A DNA stretch of 64,000 nt, from assembly GCA_905221605.1 (NCBI GenBank), contig CAJNDS010002845.1:284713-348712 (forward strand), written 5' to 3'. Each line of letters starts with the position of its first letter. Position 1 is the first letter of the stretch. Source of the stretch: Symbiodinium natans (taxonomy: Eukaryota > Sar > Dinophyceae > Suessiales > Symbiodiniaceae). Below, piece after piece: positions 10,504 to 21,765 of this stretch. The position numbers and the translations under genes are program-made. A model generated the notes under the pieces. That model was not told the DNA's origin, made no database searches, and worked only from the letters and a program-made list of their open reading frames with translations.

Positions 10504-12127
10504 TCCAAGGACATGCACGACATGATCACTGAAAAAGTCCGCATGCACGAGAACATGATGTGAGCGGCTCTTGTCCTGACACCGGGGCTCGCACCTTCTG
10601 TAGTTTACACGCCTTCCTTCCTGGAACGTCATACAGGAGGAGCAACACAAACACATGTAAACGCACACATCGTCTTGGTCCACTGATTCATTGGAGGCGA
10701 CGAATTGTAGGTCCGACGCCTGCGGAGCGCAGATCGAGTCGAATGCTCAACGTTAGCACCGGCTATGATGTGCAGCTGATGGTTAGCGAGAGAAAATACA
10801 GGTCATCGACGACTTGCCACGGAACCGAATGCCTGGGAGCTTGTTGAGAATGAAAGTGCTTTCGTGCAGGCGACCCCTGCGGAACCAGGCCAACATCGCG
10901 CAGTCCAGAGATGGCGTGGCCAGGTTTCTGTCCCCTGTTGCAGGTGAAGATGCTGAGAGATTAAGCACCGAAAGGCGGGGGCATCATGCAGCGTTCCTGC
11001 ACGATGAAAGTTGAAAAAATGAAAAAAGGCCAGTCTAACTTGTTTTCTTCCTTGATCCCTCTCGGCTTCATGAGGCGGATGGGGAATGTTGGGTAGTTGT
11101 CAGGATAGTATAAATGCCAACGCACCCCGCCTCGGAGCGGCCTGTACGTCAGCTGGGTTTTCAGGAACCGGCAGCTGAAAAAGGTCCAGTGCTTCAGGTT
11201 TTGCTCATGCGAAGGCACGCAAGCGTAGAAGGTCCACGTCACAAGGGTCCATACAGGGTCCTTAGAGGGTCAGTAGGGGGTCCAGAGGAGATCCAGACAA
11301 GAGGACTGCTGGAAGGCAGCCGGTGGTCCGGCTCAAAACATGGAACCTCCCTTCCAACAAGGTTCGGAGTCCGTACAAGGTCATAAAGTTCACAGGGGGT
11401 CAGAGGCGGTCCTTGGGGGTCCATAAGGTTGCATAGGTCCATATAGGGGTCTCTTGAAGCTCATGGGAGTTCATAGGGGTGGGCCGACAGGTCCACAGCG
11501 GGTCCATTGGGGTTCATTTGGGGACAATCCAAGAAGGGTTCAGGTTCTCACCTGACTTAACACACGGCATAATTACCCTGAACCCTGAACCCTCAGTGGT
11601 TTTCAGAACAAAACGGGCGCATGGGCCCCGAGGGCTTCTCACAAGTGCCATTGGTGCAATGCCAGGCCAAATCAGGTGAACTACGAGACTCCGCGAGAAA
11701 CGCTGCTGATTGTTTGGCGCTTGGTTCGCAGCGCTTCAATGTCACTTGTGTCTTTCGGTTTGGTGCAAGCTACAAACTGAGCGCTCTGTTGCTTTCAGCA
11801 AGGTTTTACAAAGAGATGGAAGTCAACTTGGCTTTGCATCTCCAGCACTCCGTGCTGACAAAGAGGTGATACGACGCCCCGCCCTGCACAGCTACGCTAT
11901 ATGGTAATAAGGCAAAAGGCATAGGCTCAAGGCAACATGACATGAATGGCTAGACGCTGTGCTGGCAGCATTTGTTGCTTTGCTTGAGTCCTTTCTAGAG
12001 CAAAAGCCTGAGCAAAGCAACGATTGAGCCACCTGAATCACCACATGAGAAAGCACTGACTGTAGCATTTGCAAGCAGCGGCTTCTCTCGTGAGTTCTGT
12101 GAATTGTGGTTCGCGTTTGCCAATGCC
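10504..12127. other. Intergenic region between SLC44-like and UBA genes
   Basis: No coding domain recognised. 11200-11535 carries GGGTCC-type repeats, and a short telomere-like ccctgaaccctgaaccct lies near 11575. The rest has only short open frames. Confidence 0.5.
11200..11535. repeat. Degenerate GGGTCC/AGGTCC-rich repeat array
   Basis: Irregular units such as agggtccatacagggtcc and gggggtccataaggtt recur every 15-40 bases. A similar GGGTCC cluster occurs at 33070-33125. Confidence 0.6.
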
Positions 12128-12604
12128 ATGGCAGAGAACGTGCAGACGTTCATAGATTTCACGGGGGCCTCTGCAGATGAGGCAAGGTGATGGCACTACG
12201 CACAGCTGCGACGATGACTAAGAGAGTCGTGTATTTGCCCGAGCGTTTCCAGGCAGCGGCATTCCTAGAGATGGCCGGGGGAAATGTTGAGACAGCTGTG
12301 GAAATCTACATGTCCAGTCAAGGACTGCAGGGCATTGCAGGGCCCGACGCTGCAGCGGTTTGGGGAGGCTCCCCACCCCCCCCCCCCCCCGGAACAAGTT
12401 CCAAGAGCTCAGGAGGCGATGAACCCATGGGCATGATGGGCATGGTGGAGCCCGCGGAGCCGGAGGTGGCACCCATGCAGCAGGCCGCGGCCTGGGGCGC
12501 CGGCGTTTGGGGGGGGGGCACTTGGAGAGCTCTGCTTTTCCGCCCCACAGGATGTGCCTTCTTGGTGGAATGCTGTTTGGCCGACACCGGATGAACCTCC
12601 TGAG
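12128..12604 (+). CDS. UBA-domain protein, N-terminal exons (p97/UBX-cofactor type), partial
   Basis: Exon 1 (12128-12181) begins ATG GCA GAG and encodes VQTFIDFTGASADE. Exon 2 starts at 12253 and continues AAAFLEMAGGNVETAVEIY, so the join gives a complete three-helix UBA domain with TGA and GGN turns. The 71-nt intron runs from GCAAGG to CCAG (GC-AG), phase 0; the GT five bases inside it would break the frame. Exon 2 has a Pro run and a Met-rich acidic segment. A 46-nt GT-AG intron (12505-12550) gives exon 3 with DVPSWWNAVWPTPDEPPEA, then a likely GC donor at 12605. UBA plus a short W-P-PP linker is what UBX/UAS-type p97 adaptors show at the N-terminus, but I found no UAS or UBX domain downstream. 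Confidence 0.55.
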
Positions 12605-14646
12605 GCGGGGAGCCGGGGAGGGGGCCACATGAAAGTCCGAGCCGTGCCCGAGTTTTGTTCATACCTGGCAAGGCCTGGCGTCTTCAACGTTTGGATAGCG
12701 GAGGCACATCACGCACGGGTACTGCAAGTTGCGTACTGGGACTCCTCAGATACAGGGGCTGCCCCCATCAGCCCCATCATGCGTCCATGCGACACGGGCC
12801 TCAAAAACAACGACGCCTGTCGTCATCTGTTTTCCGACGGTCTTCCAAGGTGGATGGGCTGGCGGGATCCCACAGCCAAAGAACGGGCCATGTGGCGTCC
12901 TTGCTGTGGTTCATGCCTTGGTATTGGCAAGTCAACATTCTCGGGCGACTGAAGTTGAGGCGCCGTGCTGTTAATGCTGCTGGAAGATGAATGTGGTGAC
13001 GCTGTCAACTCTTCGAACATCCTGAATTGTTCCATGAAAGTACTGAAATGGCCATGGTGTTCTCCTTGCCTTAGACGCGGACGGTTGTGTCTTGTAATGT
13101 TGTACCCTGTTTAGTGTGTGGATGTGTGCGGCCCCGCCCCCCCCCACCCCAGAATAGTCGAAGCTGGTTGTCGCCGTGTTTATACAGTCCACGATGAGGA
13201 GTTTAGATAAGTTTCGCACGGCAATTTATTTTAAAGGCGCGGTGCGCGGATTTTTTTTTACGACACCCGGTGGCGGGGTGGAGGTGGGGTGGGGGTCGGG
13301 GGTGGGGGTGGGGGTGGGGGGTGGGGTGGGGGGGATCATAACGTAATTCATGTGGCGACCAGGCCCAAATCACCGGTATTTCGAGCGTTTTTGCCTCTCT
13401 GCACAACATGGGTATTTTCTGCGTTCTTTTGTGGCTTCTTTGTACAACATACTGCACAAGGCTTTTGGATGTTTCTGGAACAAGACATGGCAAGCTTCGT
13501 TGCCCCAGGTCTAAGCCTTTCCGCTCTTGTAGGGACTGAAGTAGTTTTGATCGTTTTGAGTTGCGCCACTCCTTCAGCCCTGTCGGCCGCAGCGACGCGA
13601 ACGTATTGCAATTTGCAGTACTGCCCGTTTCAGAATGTTCAAGTCTTTCACGTCTGGAGGCCGTCCGGGGCGCAGGGTCCTTGCAGCTTGTACTCTAAGT
13701 CCTGATTTGTTACAAGGTTTCGCTCGAAGTCGCCAGCATCGTACAGTCAATTGTTGCACTTGAAGGTTCAATGCTACCAGTAGGGCAGTGTAGAGCACGA
13801 AGTATGCGTGATGTTAGTCGAACGTAAAATGCTTTCACTTCAGCTTCAATTCCGAACGGTTTCTTGTTTGCCTTTGGAGGTCAGTGCAGAGGCCGTCGCT
13901 CAAGTCATAACCCAGATTTTGACAAGATGCCGTTCTGATGGACCTGTTCGCCTTTGCAGACCGAAGCAGAAAGGCCGAGAGTGTTGTTGAGCAGCATCTT
14001 GCGATCTCTGTGAGGAGCTTCGTGGCAGTTGCAACTGTTGATAGTCGTGTTATTTGTCACTGGACAGTACCCTGGCTTTCCACTGTGCGTGCATACCGCA
14101 ATACCACGCTGTTGCCCTGCATTGTGTTGCATTCTCGAGCCCCCCTGGGTGGGAGGCGTCTTGCGCCTATGGCCGGACGGTGTTGCATGAGGTGTATACA
14201 ATCACCACTGTTGAGAACATGAGCTACTTGATCCGATGTGTGTGTGTGGCTGGAGGCCCTGACTATCCGCCAACCCGAAGTCAGATGAATGAACTAGGGG
14301 GGGGGGGGAATGCCCACCACCAGCGCCTTTAATGTGCCGGAGAGGGATCTGCGCTCAAACGAATCGTTTGGCCCTTGCAATGAGGTGTATCGCTCGGGTC
14401 AATACCGGGTATGCTTGCAGTCACACTTCACCTTTATGGGGAATTTCGAGTCGACCTTGCAGGTTGTACGGAATTCCAGAAGACCCCTGTAGGGCATTGT
14501 GTGCTTTGCCATTTGCAGAGCCACTTGCATGTCGTGAATGCCCGACAAAGCTGGACTCGCCGCCAGCGTTGTGTTGCGCTGTGCTGGTTGTTCCTGAAGC
14601 TTCCACATCGTACCAGCTGTTGGCCAGTGTCCAGTGTGATGTACAG
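12605..14646. other. Region after the UBA exons, no assigned gene
   Basis: Holds the G-rich tract at 13276-13337, G runs near 12509 and 14298, and short frames. One exon-like stretch at 13877-13935 (AEAVAQVITQILTRC) could belong to the UBA gene. Otherwise nothing recognised. Confidence 0.35.
13276..13337 (+). repeat. G-rich (GGGGGT)n tract, potential quadruplex
   Basis: Runs of 4-7 G separated by one or two bases over about 60 bp. No promoter elements could be tied to it. Confidence 0.8.
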
Positions 14647-14893
14647 GTGATTATGCGTCCACATCTGAACTGGAGACCGTCGAGATTTCAGACGTTTCGG
14701 CAGTTGGCCCCGAGGCGGAACTTGCCACTGCGTTGCGCAAGTCAGAAGTCGCGGATTCTCGAAATTTCTCGAAGGTGCAGACGCGCATCGCGGATTTTCA
14801 AGGCCCTGGCGGCCTCATCGACTTGGTTTATTCTGCCGTCTTCACGCGAGGCAGCACAGCTGCGGCTAATGTGAACGCAAGCGTGACGCTGCC
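14647..14893 (+). CDS. Candidate exon of unknown gene (no ATG)
   Basis: After a tgatgtacag acceptor the frame is open for about 80 codons to a TGA at 14891-14893. It looks like folded protein rather than noise: ELETVEISDVSAVGPEAE, then ALRKSEVADSRNFSKVQTRI and GGLIDLVYSAVF. A GC donor (GCAAGC) lies before the stop. It has no start codon, so it would be internal. I do not recognise the family. Confidence 0.4.
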
Positions 14894-14989
14894 CTGACAC
14901 AGCCACCTAGGTTTGGAGAAAGTGCGGGAAGAAGCCTTGTCCGAGGGTGGTGAACTTCCTTTGGTCCCCAAGCCCCTTGTGCGGCATGT

Positions 14990-15110
14990 TCACGACGCAT
15001 CTTTTATCAATCGCATCGGCCATCTTTCTCACAGCGGCGTTCTTCTTCAAGTTGCTGGTATCCCAGGCAATTCAACTGCTGGCTTTGCAGCATGGAGTTG
15101 ATGTCCTTGC
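14990..15110 (+). CDS. Candidate membrane-segment exon
   Basis: The frame encodes SIASAIFLTAAFFFKLLVSQ followed by AIQLLALQHGV, a strongly hydrophobic helix pair. The AAFFF core recalls the second membrane exon of the SLC44-like gene at 5338, so a diverged second transporter copy is possible. This rests on one segment only. Confidence 0.3.
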
Positions 15111-15463
15111 TGCTGCGGGGAACTGCGTGTGGCAATGTCGGTAGCTTCCATGCTGATGGTAGCCCGTGCCTTAGCTACCGTACATTACCTTACTACCAAA
15201 TTTCGCTCAGAGTGACTCTGTACCGTGGTTTTGGCTTCTGTAAGGCGCGAATAAGACCTGGGAAGGGCACAATTCCATAGGCATTCTGTCGCGAAGTGAG
15301 AAGGATTCGCAGACGGCAAGTTGAGGGAAATGTGCTTCTGAGATGCGCTTTTGCCTGTAGACGGCAAGTTCGTGATGCAGGAGAAAGGAATTCCAATAGC
15401 TGATGCTCTGAAAAGTCCCGCTGTCCCCGCCAGCGCCTCTGTAAGTCATCAGATTTCGTCAGC

Positions 15464-15521
15464 GCATGTTGCAAAACGCATGTTGCGAAACGCATGTTGC
15501 GAAACGCATGTTGCGAAACGC
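15464..15521. repeat. 14-bp tandem repeat, four copies (gcatgttgcgaaac)
   Basis: The first copy has gcaaaac, the next three gcgaaac. It sits between two possible exon frames. Confidence 0.9.
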
Positions 15522-15787
15522 GTGGAGCTGAGCATCTCGGATGAAGGTTTGGATCCTACATGGCGGCGATCACTTCACTGTTACCTGGGCGGCAGCTGCA
15601 ACGCCGGATGAACCTGGAAGTCAGTTCAAGTCGCTGAACTGAAGTTGCGCAGTCAGTGTGGAAGGATGTGAAAGGTGGATCCAGAGTGACTTCTTGCGGC
15701 AAAGTTGCCGAGGCTCTGGCATTGGAACGGTTTGCCTCCAGGTCTGCATCAAAGGACTTTGGAGATGGGCCGTGACGGCCGTGACGG

Positions 15788-15837
15788 TGATGCCTTGTGA
15801 TGCCTTGTGATGCCTTGTGATGCCTTGTGATGCCTTT
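15788..15837. repeat. 10-bp tandem repeat, five copies (tgatgccttg)
   Basis: Five consecutive copies, the last ending in ttt. Confidence 0.9.
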
Positions 15838-16322
15838 GCAGGTGGGCCGCGCTTCGCAGAGCTCCAGATCACCGCTTGCAAGGCGTAGATGTCAGGGGAT
15901 TGTTCCGTTTCAGATGTTCTCACAAGAAGAGACTGGACCAGCATGTTAACAGCTCCTTTAGCGCAACGTGACTCAGGGTGCCGCCTTGGGAGCAGCCAAG
16001 CCTCCGAAGTTCTACAAGCCCGAGCCCGGTGAAATTGAAGAGGCGGGGTACCTTTGCAAATTCGTTTTAACCACAAGTTCATTTCATTCACGTGCTTGCT
16101 TGTCAAGAGTGTGAGTGCCAACGAGGATCGGGAATCACAGGGACGTCAGTTCATGTACATTTTCTTCGCGTTTGCTTGAAATAAATACAAGTATAGATGG
16201 GTTTCTCGTGTTCACTTGCAGTAGAATGCTCACAAAGAATGAACATAATGAACGACGAAAAGTACGGTCGTCTTTGCTCCGTCATTATTGTCTTCACTGC
16301 TCTCATTGTCGGATTTTCTGTT

Positions 16323-17670
16323 CGGTCGTATAAAGCTCTACAACTTTACTCTTTCTCGCAGTTTTTTGATCGCTTCATGTCTTTTCACCGCTTTCTTTAA
16401 TTGACTGTTTGCATTCCATTCTAATCCGGTAGAACATCCTTAACATTCCTGTTTCACGTGTCACTTCGTGTGTCATCTTTCCTTTAGCCCAGCACAAGGA
16501 CCCAAGAAACCGTACCATGGTGCGTCTAGCTACGTGACAGGCACTCTGTTTGGAAGGTCGTTTGGCTCATGATTTGCAGACTCTTGGGCGGTTAAGGTAA
16601 GAGAGATTTGTGGTGCAAAGTTACAAGCGAAACGCATGAATCTGAGTAGTCTCATGTGTGTTGTGTTGCTGGCGCAGGTACTGCGTTAAATTTATAGTAT
16701 TTTCGTGCGCGAACTTACACAGAATATCCTGTTTTCAGGAGGGAAACCACGGGGCGGCCATCATAGGTTTAGCATGTGTTCGCTTATCCTAAAGTCGGGG
16801 CCCTTGAGAGCTAAAGAGGCTAAATGATTATGGACAATTCGGCAGTCATGAGTCTTACTGCCAGTCCGACGGAGTTTAGAACCAGGCCTTGCGAAGTAAG
16901 TCCTAACCATAACCGTACGCCACTTTCATTTCTACATTTCTTTCGTTCACCACTTTGTAATCTGTAAATGAAGGCGCACAGCCCATGGACCTGACGGTGG
17001 AAATTTGTCGCTCTCGTGCGTGTTAATAAGAGAGCCGTTGATTCTAGACTTCCTTTCGCCTAGTTTTCTGGGGCCCTATCCAATGATGTGAGAGTCTTAC
17101 CGCCCAGGATAGCAAGCTTCTGAAGATGGAGGAAACAGTTTTCTATAATGTCAATTCCAATTACCCATTACCTTTGACAAACGAACGAGCTCACGTACTT
17201 TATAGTAAGAGCGATGTAAAAATGAAGCGCCCAAAATGCTGCTACAAAAGGCTCCAGAACTCCCGTTAACGCCGCGAAAAAAACGAGTGCGAGAGAGAAA
17301 AGCCAGCAAAAGGCAATGATTCCATTGCGTTATCTTGGTGTAGGAAAGAAAATGAATGCAATAGGAAGAGCTCCAGGAAATATAGGGTTCTTTGACACGC
17401 CTTCTTGGAAATTTTCTAGCTCTTGTTAATGGAACCCTTTGGCAGTGAAGCATGAGTGTTTTAAAGGGAGAAACAGCAAGAACACAGCGCCCTAAAGGGC
17501 TTGGAATAAGACTCATGCGCTGGATGTCCTACCCTTTCCGCTTCCACTACATTTTTAACATGTGATCGCGGAGGAAAGCTAGGCAAAGAGCATCTCTTAA
17601 GGACCGAGGACATGCTCTCATATAGAATGCTCTCATTAATCGGCAGCATTTTTGGGCTGCAAGATATGAA
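16323..17670. repeat. Direct tandem duplication, copy A (1348 bp)
   Basis: Starts cggtcgtataaagc and is repeated immediately from 17671. The only indels noticed against copy B are about 7 extra bases near 16722 (agaatatc) and one base near 16499, with a handful of substitutions. It is more AT-rich than its surroundings. A minus-strand frame of 121 codons (17151-17516) is kept in both copies but has no recognisable domain, and base changes between copies alter amino acids, so I do not call a gene. Confidence 0.95.
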
Positions 17671-19010
17671 CGGTCGTATAAAGCTCTACAACTTTACTTT
17701 TTCTCGCAGTTTTTTGATCGCTTCATGTCTTTTCACCACTTTCTTTAATTGACTGTTTGCATTCCATTCTAATCCGGTAGAACATCCTTAACATTCCTGT
17801 TTCACGTGTCACTTCGTGTGTCATCTTTCCTTTAGCCCAGCACAAGACCCAAGAAACCGTACCATGGTGCGTCTAGCTACGTGACAGGCACTCTGTTTGG
17901 AAGGTCGTTTGGCTCATGATTTGCAGACTCTTGGGCGGTTAAGGTAAGAGAGATTTGTGGTGCAAAGTTACAAGCGAAACGCATGAATCTGAGTAGTCTC
18001 ATGTGTGTTGTGTTGCTGGCGCAGGTACTGCGTTAAATTTATAGTATTTTCGTGCGCGAACTTACACACTGTTTTCAGGAGGGAAACCACGGGGCGGCCA
18101 TCATAGGTTTAGCATGTGTTCGCTTATCCTAAAGTCGGGGCCCTTGAGAGCTAAAGAGGCTAAATGATTATGGACAATTCGGCAGTCAGGAGTCTTACTG
18201 CCAGTCCGACGGAGTTTAGAACCAGGCCTTGCGAAGTAAGTCCTAACCATAACCGTACGCCACTTTCATTTTTACATTTCTTTCGTTCACCACTTTGTAA
18301 TCTGTAAATGAAGGCGCACAGCCCATGGACCTGACGGTGGAAATTTGTCGCTCTCGTGCGTGTTAATAAGAGAGCCGTTGATTCTAGACTTCCTTTCGCC
18401 TAGTTTTCTGGGGCCCTATCCAATGATGTGAGAGTCTTACCGCCCAGGATAGCAAGCTTCTGAAGATGGAGGAAACAGTTTTCTATAATGTCAATTCCAA
18501 TTACCCATTACCTTTGACAAACGAACGAGCTCACGTACTTTATAGTAAGAGCGATGTAAAAATGAAGCGCCCAAAATGCTGCTCCAAAAGGCTCCAGAAC
18601 TCCCGTTAACGCCGCGAAAAAAACGAGTGCGAGAGAGAAAAGCCAGCAAAAGGCAATGATTCTGTTGCGTTATCTTGGTGTAGGAAAGAAAATGAATGCA
18701 ATAGGAAGAGCTCCAGGAAATATAGGGTTCTTTGACACGCCTTCTTGGAAATTTTCTAGCTCTTGTTAGTGGAACCCTTTGGCAGTGAAGCATGAGTGTT
18801 TTAAAGGGAGAAACAGCAAGAACACAGCGCCCTAAAGGGCCTGGAATAAGACTCATGCGCTGGATGTCCTACCCTTTCCGCTTCCACTATATTTTTAACA
18901 TGTGATCGCGGAGGAAAGCTAGGCAAAGAGCATCTCTTAAGGACCGAGGACATGCTCTCATATAGAATGCTCTCATTAATCGGCAGCATTTTTGGGCTGC
19001 AAGATATGAA
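17671..19010. repeat. Direct tandem duplication, copy B (1340 bp)
   Basis: Second copy, abutting copy A, ending at gatatgaa where the sequence changes to the satellite leader. The matching 121-codon minus-strand frame is at 18491-18856. Near identity implies a recent event or ongoing conversion. Confidence 0.95.
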
Positions 19011-19049
19011 CGATTGACTTGCGCATTTTTCCCCAAACAGGAACCGTTT

Positions 19050-20530
19050 GGGGTCCTCTCCTCAGAAAAAAAAGTGTCACGCGCTTGGCCAGATGGGTGT
19101 CACGCGCTTCGGGCCTGTGGTCTCCCATGGTCTCCGATCATGAACACAATTGGGCCATTGGGGCCGGGCGGGTGTCATGTGCTCGCGCCTGCGGTCTCCC
19201 ATGGTCTCCGGTCATGAGCACAATTGGGGCCAATTGGGGCCGGGTGGGTGTCACGCGCTTCGGGCCTGTGGTCTCCCATGGTCTCCGATCATGAACACAA
19301 TTGGGGCCATTGGGGTCGGGTGGGTGTCACGCGCTTCGGGGCCTGTGGTCTTCCATGGTTTTTTGATGATGAGCGCAATTGGGGCCATTGGGGCCGGGTG
19401 GGCGCTCGGCCTGCGGTCCCATGGTGTCGTCTTTCATGGTCTCCGATTATGAGCGAAATTGGGGGCATTGGGGCCAGGCGGGTGTCACGCGCTCGGGCCT
19501 GTGCTCTCCCACACAGTCTCCGATCAGAGCGCAATTGGGGCCAATTGGGGCCGGGCGGGTGTCACGCGCTTCGGGGACCGTGGTCTCCCATGGTCTCCGA
19601 TCATGAACACAATTGGGGCCATTGGGGCCGGGTGGGTGTCGCTCTCGCATGGTCTCCGATCTTGAGGCCAACTGGCGGGCGGCGGTCGCGCGCTTCGGCC
19701 CATGGTCTCCGATCATGAGCGCAATTGGGGCCAATTGGGGCCGGGTGGGTGTCACGCGCTTCGGGCCTGTGGTCTCCCATGGTCTCCGATCATGAGCACA
19801 ACTGGCGGGCCTGCGGTCTCCGATCATGAGCGCAATTGGGACCATTGGGGCCTTGTGGGTGTCACGCGCTTCGGGCCTGTGGTTTTTCCCCAAAAAGGAA
19901 CTGTTTGGGGCGCTCTCCTCAGAAAAAAGTGCCACGCGATTGGTTAGACGGGTGGCACGCGCTTGGGTCCGTGGTCTCCCATGCGGAGGGTGTCACGTGC
20001 TTGGGTCCGTGGTCTCCCATGGTCTCCGCTCATGAGCGCAATGGTCCGGGTCCGCGATCTCCGCGGTCTCCGATCATGAGCGACAGGGGTTGGGAGGGTG
20101 TCACGCAGGTCTGGTCCCCGTCTCGCGTGGTCTCATGGCCTCCCGATCATGAGCGCACTGGGGCTGGGCGGGTGTCACGCTCCGTGTTCCCCCACAGTCT
20201 CCGATCATGAGCGAAGGGTCGGGAGGGTGTCACGGTTCCATGGTCTGCGGGCGGGTGTCGGGCGATTCGGGCCCGTGGTCTCCCGTGGTCTCCAGTCATC
20301 AGTGACAGGGCCTGACAGGGGTTGGGAGGGTATGAAGCGATTGGGTCCGTGGTCTCCCACAGTCTCCCGTCATGAGCACAATGGGGCTGGGCGGGTGTCA
20401 CGCGGTTCGGGTCCGTGCTCTCCACATCGTCTCTAGGGCGTCACATGCTCGGGTCCATGGACTCCCATGATCTCCCAGTGCGAGCGCAATCTGCGAGTGT
20501 CACGCAGTCCGGCTCATGGTCTCCCATTTG
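19050..20530. repeat. Satellite array with ~76-bp units
   Basis: Units begin ggtgtcacgcgcttcggg and contain ctcccatggtctccgatcat and caattggggccattgggg. Starts near 19096, 19171, 19247 and 19323 show a 75-76 bp period. Units become shorter and more diverged after 20000. A leader motif (ttttccccaaacaggaa...ctcctcagaaaaaa) occurs at about 19026 and again near 19885, suggesting a higher-order unit of ~860 bp. Open frames of up to 164 codons come from the repeat. Confidence 0.9.
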
Positions 20531-20609
20531 CTGGACGCCAAAATACGCTTCAGATGATCTGTGAACACTTGAAAGGCCATGTCTGGAACATTGTAACATA
20601 TAGGGTCAG

Positions 20610-21313
20610 CAAGGCACGCACGCTTCTTCTGTTGAGGTTGTACAGGCAGATCCGGAGGACAAGAAGAAGTTCCCAGGGCAGTATCGAGAGTGGCACTTCG
20701 AGGCACCCAAGGGGCCTATCCATAGGTTTCACTGGTTTCAATTTCTTAGTTTGTCTCCGGGTTTCTTTAGCCAAATGCCTGCAAAAGACAGAAAGCTGAA
20801 GGTCATGCTTGCCTTCGACCGTTCCCGGGCTGCATGTGTGATGGTGGTTAGAATTTCTTTCCTGCAAGCAGAAGTTCCAGCCAAAAGATCCACTGAATTT
20901 ACTGGCAGAAGTCAGCAAGCTGAGGCCCTGACTTGCAGGGTGCGCCACGTCCAGCGGATGAGTCGCCGGAGCCGAAATTCGAACAAGAGGAGTTTGCTAG
21001 CACCGAAAAGTCTGCAGCCAGATATTTTGCTTTTGCTTTGGAGGATCCTCGGTATCAGCGAGAAGGACCTTGGAGATGTTGCCTCTGCTACGACCGGAGG
21101 CCTTGTGGCAGTCGAAGTTGCGACACCAAACCGCCGAAGGTCCGTTGGCGAGTTTCTCACGAGCCTCTCTTACACGGCAGGTTCCAGACAATGGACTTCG
21201 CCCTGGTGCCCGCCGATAGTCCGGACTGGTGCCCCAAGTGTCGTAAACCTCGAAAAGAGCAGCTTGGTGGAACAGGCTTGCAGTCAGGAAGTTATGAAGT
21301 TGAAGTTGCATGA
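20610..21313 (+). CDS. Unknown protein with paired-cysteine (zinc-binding-like) exon
   Basis: Exon a (about 20610-20801) follows a gggtcag acceptor and encodes VEVVQADPEDKKKFPGQYRE then WHFEAPKGPIHRFHW. A GT-AG intron (20802-20938) joins it in phase 0 to exon b (20939-21313), which encodes APRPADESPEPKFEQEEF, RYFAFALEDPRYQREGPWRC and CLCYDRRPCGSRSC...DWCPKCRKPRKE. Cys-x2-Cys pairs at both ends suggest a small zinc-binding fold of unknown family. The frame stops at 21311-21313. A following open stretch to 21604 (KIETVLWTKWPLGTKAGRHN) may be a last exon. The N-terminus is not located. Confidence 0.5.
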
Positions 21314-21636
21314 AGTTGGAGAGCTCTTCATCTTCAAGCCCTTGTCCGATCTGCATCCCACTTGCCGGACATAGGTGTGGATGGTCTCTATGGGTTCCAT
21401 TCGTGGATCTGCCACCAAAGAGACAGGCTCAAGCCAGCTTTGCGGCCAATTTGCCGGCAATCTCTTTTTGCTTGTGTGCTTGAACTGGCTTCCAAACTGC
21501 AGCCTGTGCAGGCTGTAGTCATGGATACGAATGCGAAGAAGATTGAGACAGTTCTGTGGACGAAGTGGCCACTTGGGACTAAGGCTGGAAGGCACAACAA
21601 GTGATATCAGAATGTATTCTTGTTTCTGTTTATACG

Positions 21637-21765
21637 TACATACATACATGCATACATGCATACATGCATACATGCATACATGCATACATGCATACATGCA
21701 TACATGCATACATGCATACATACATACATACATACATATATATATATATACATGCATGTGTGTGG
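21637..21765. repeat. (CATA/CATG)n microsatellite
   Basis: Alternating catacatg units followed by tatata. Confidence 0.95.

Larger units (their letters stand above)
15111..16322. other. Unassigned region with two small tandem repeats
   Basis: Contains a 14-bp tandem repeat (15464-15521) and a 10-bp tandem repeat (15788-15837). Short exon-like frames near 15351-15440 and 15690-15770 have no recognisable domain. 16115-16322 leads into the 1.34-kb duplication. Confidence 0.4.

Noticed and set aside
11570-11595. Second telomeric repeat block
   Set aside because: Only two ccctgaa units, not CCCTAAA; too short.
15464-15837. CRISPR-like array
   Set aside because: The 10- and 14-bp units are contiguous with no spacers, and the genome is eukaryotic.
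17151-18856. 121-codon minus-strand frame present in both duplication copies
   Set aside because: Conserved only because the DNA is duplicated; differences between copies change amino acids and no domain is recognisable.
19014-20436. Open frames up to 164 codons on both strands
   Set aside because: Products of the 76-bp satellite, open in several frames at once.
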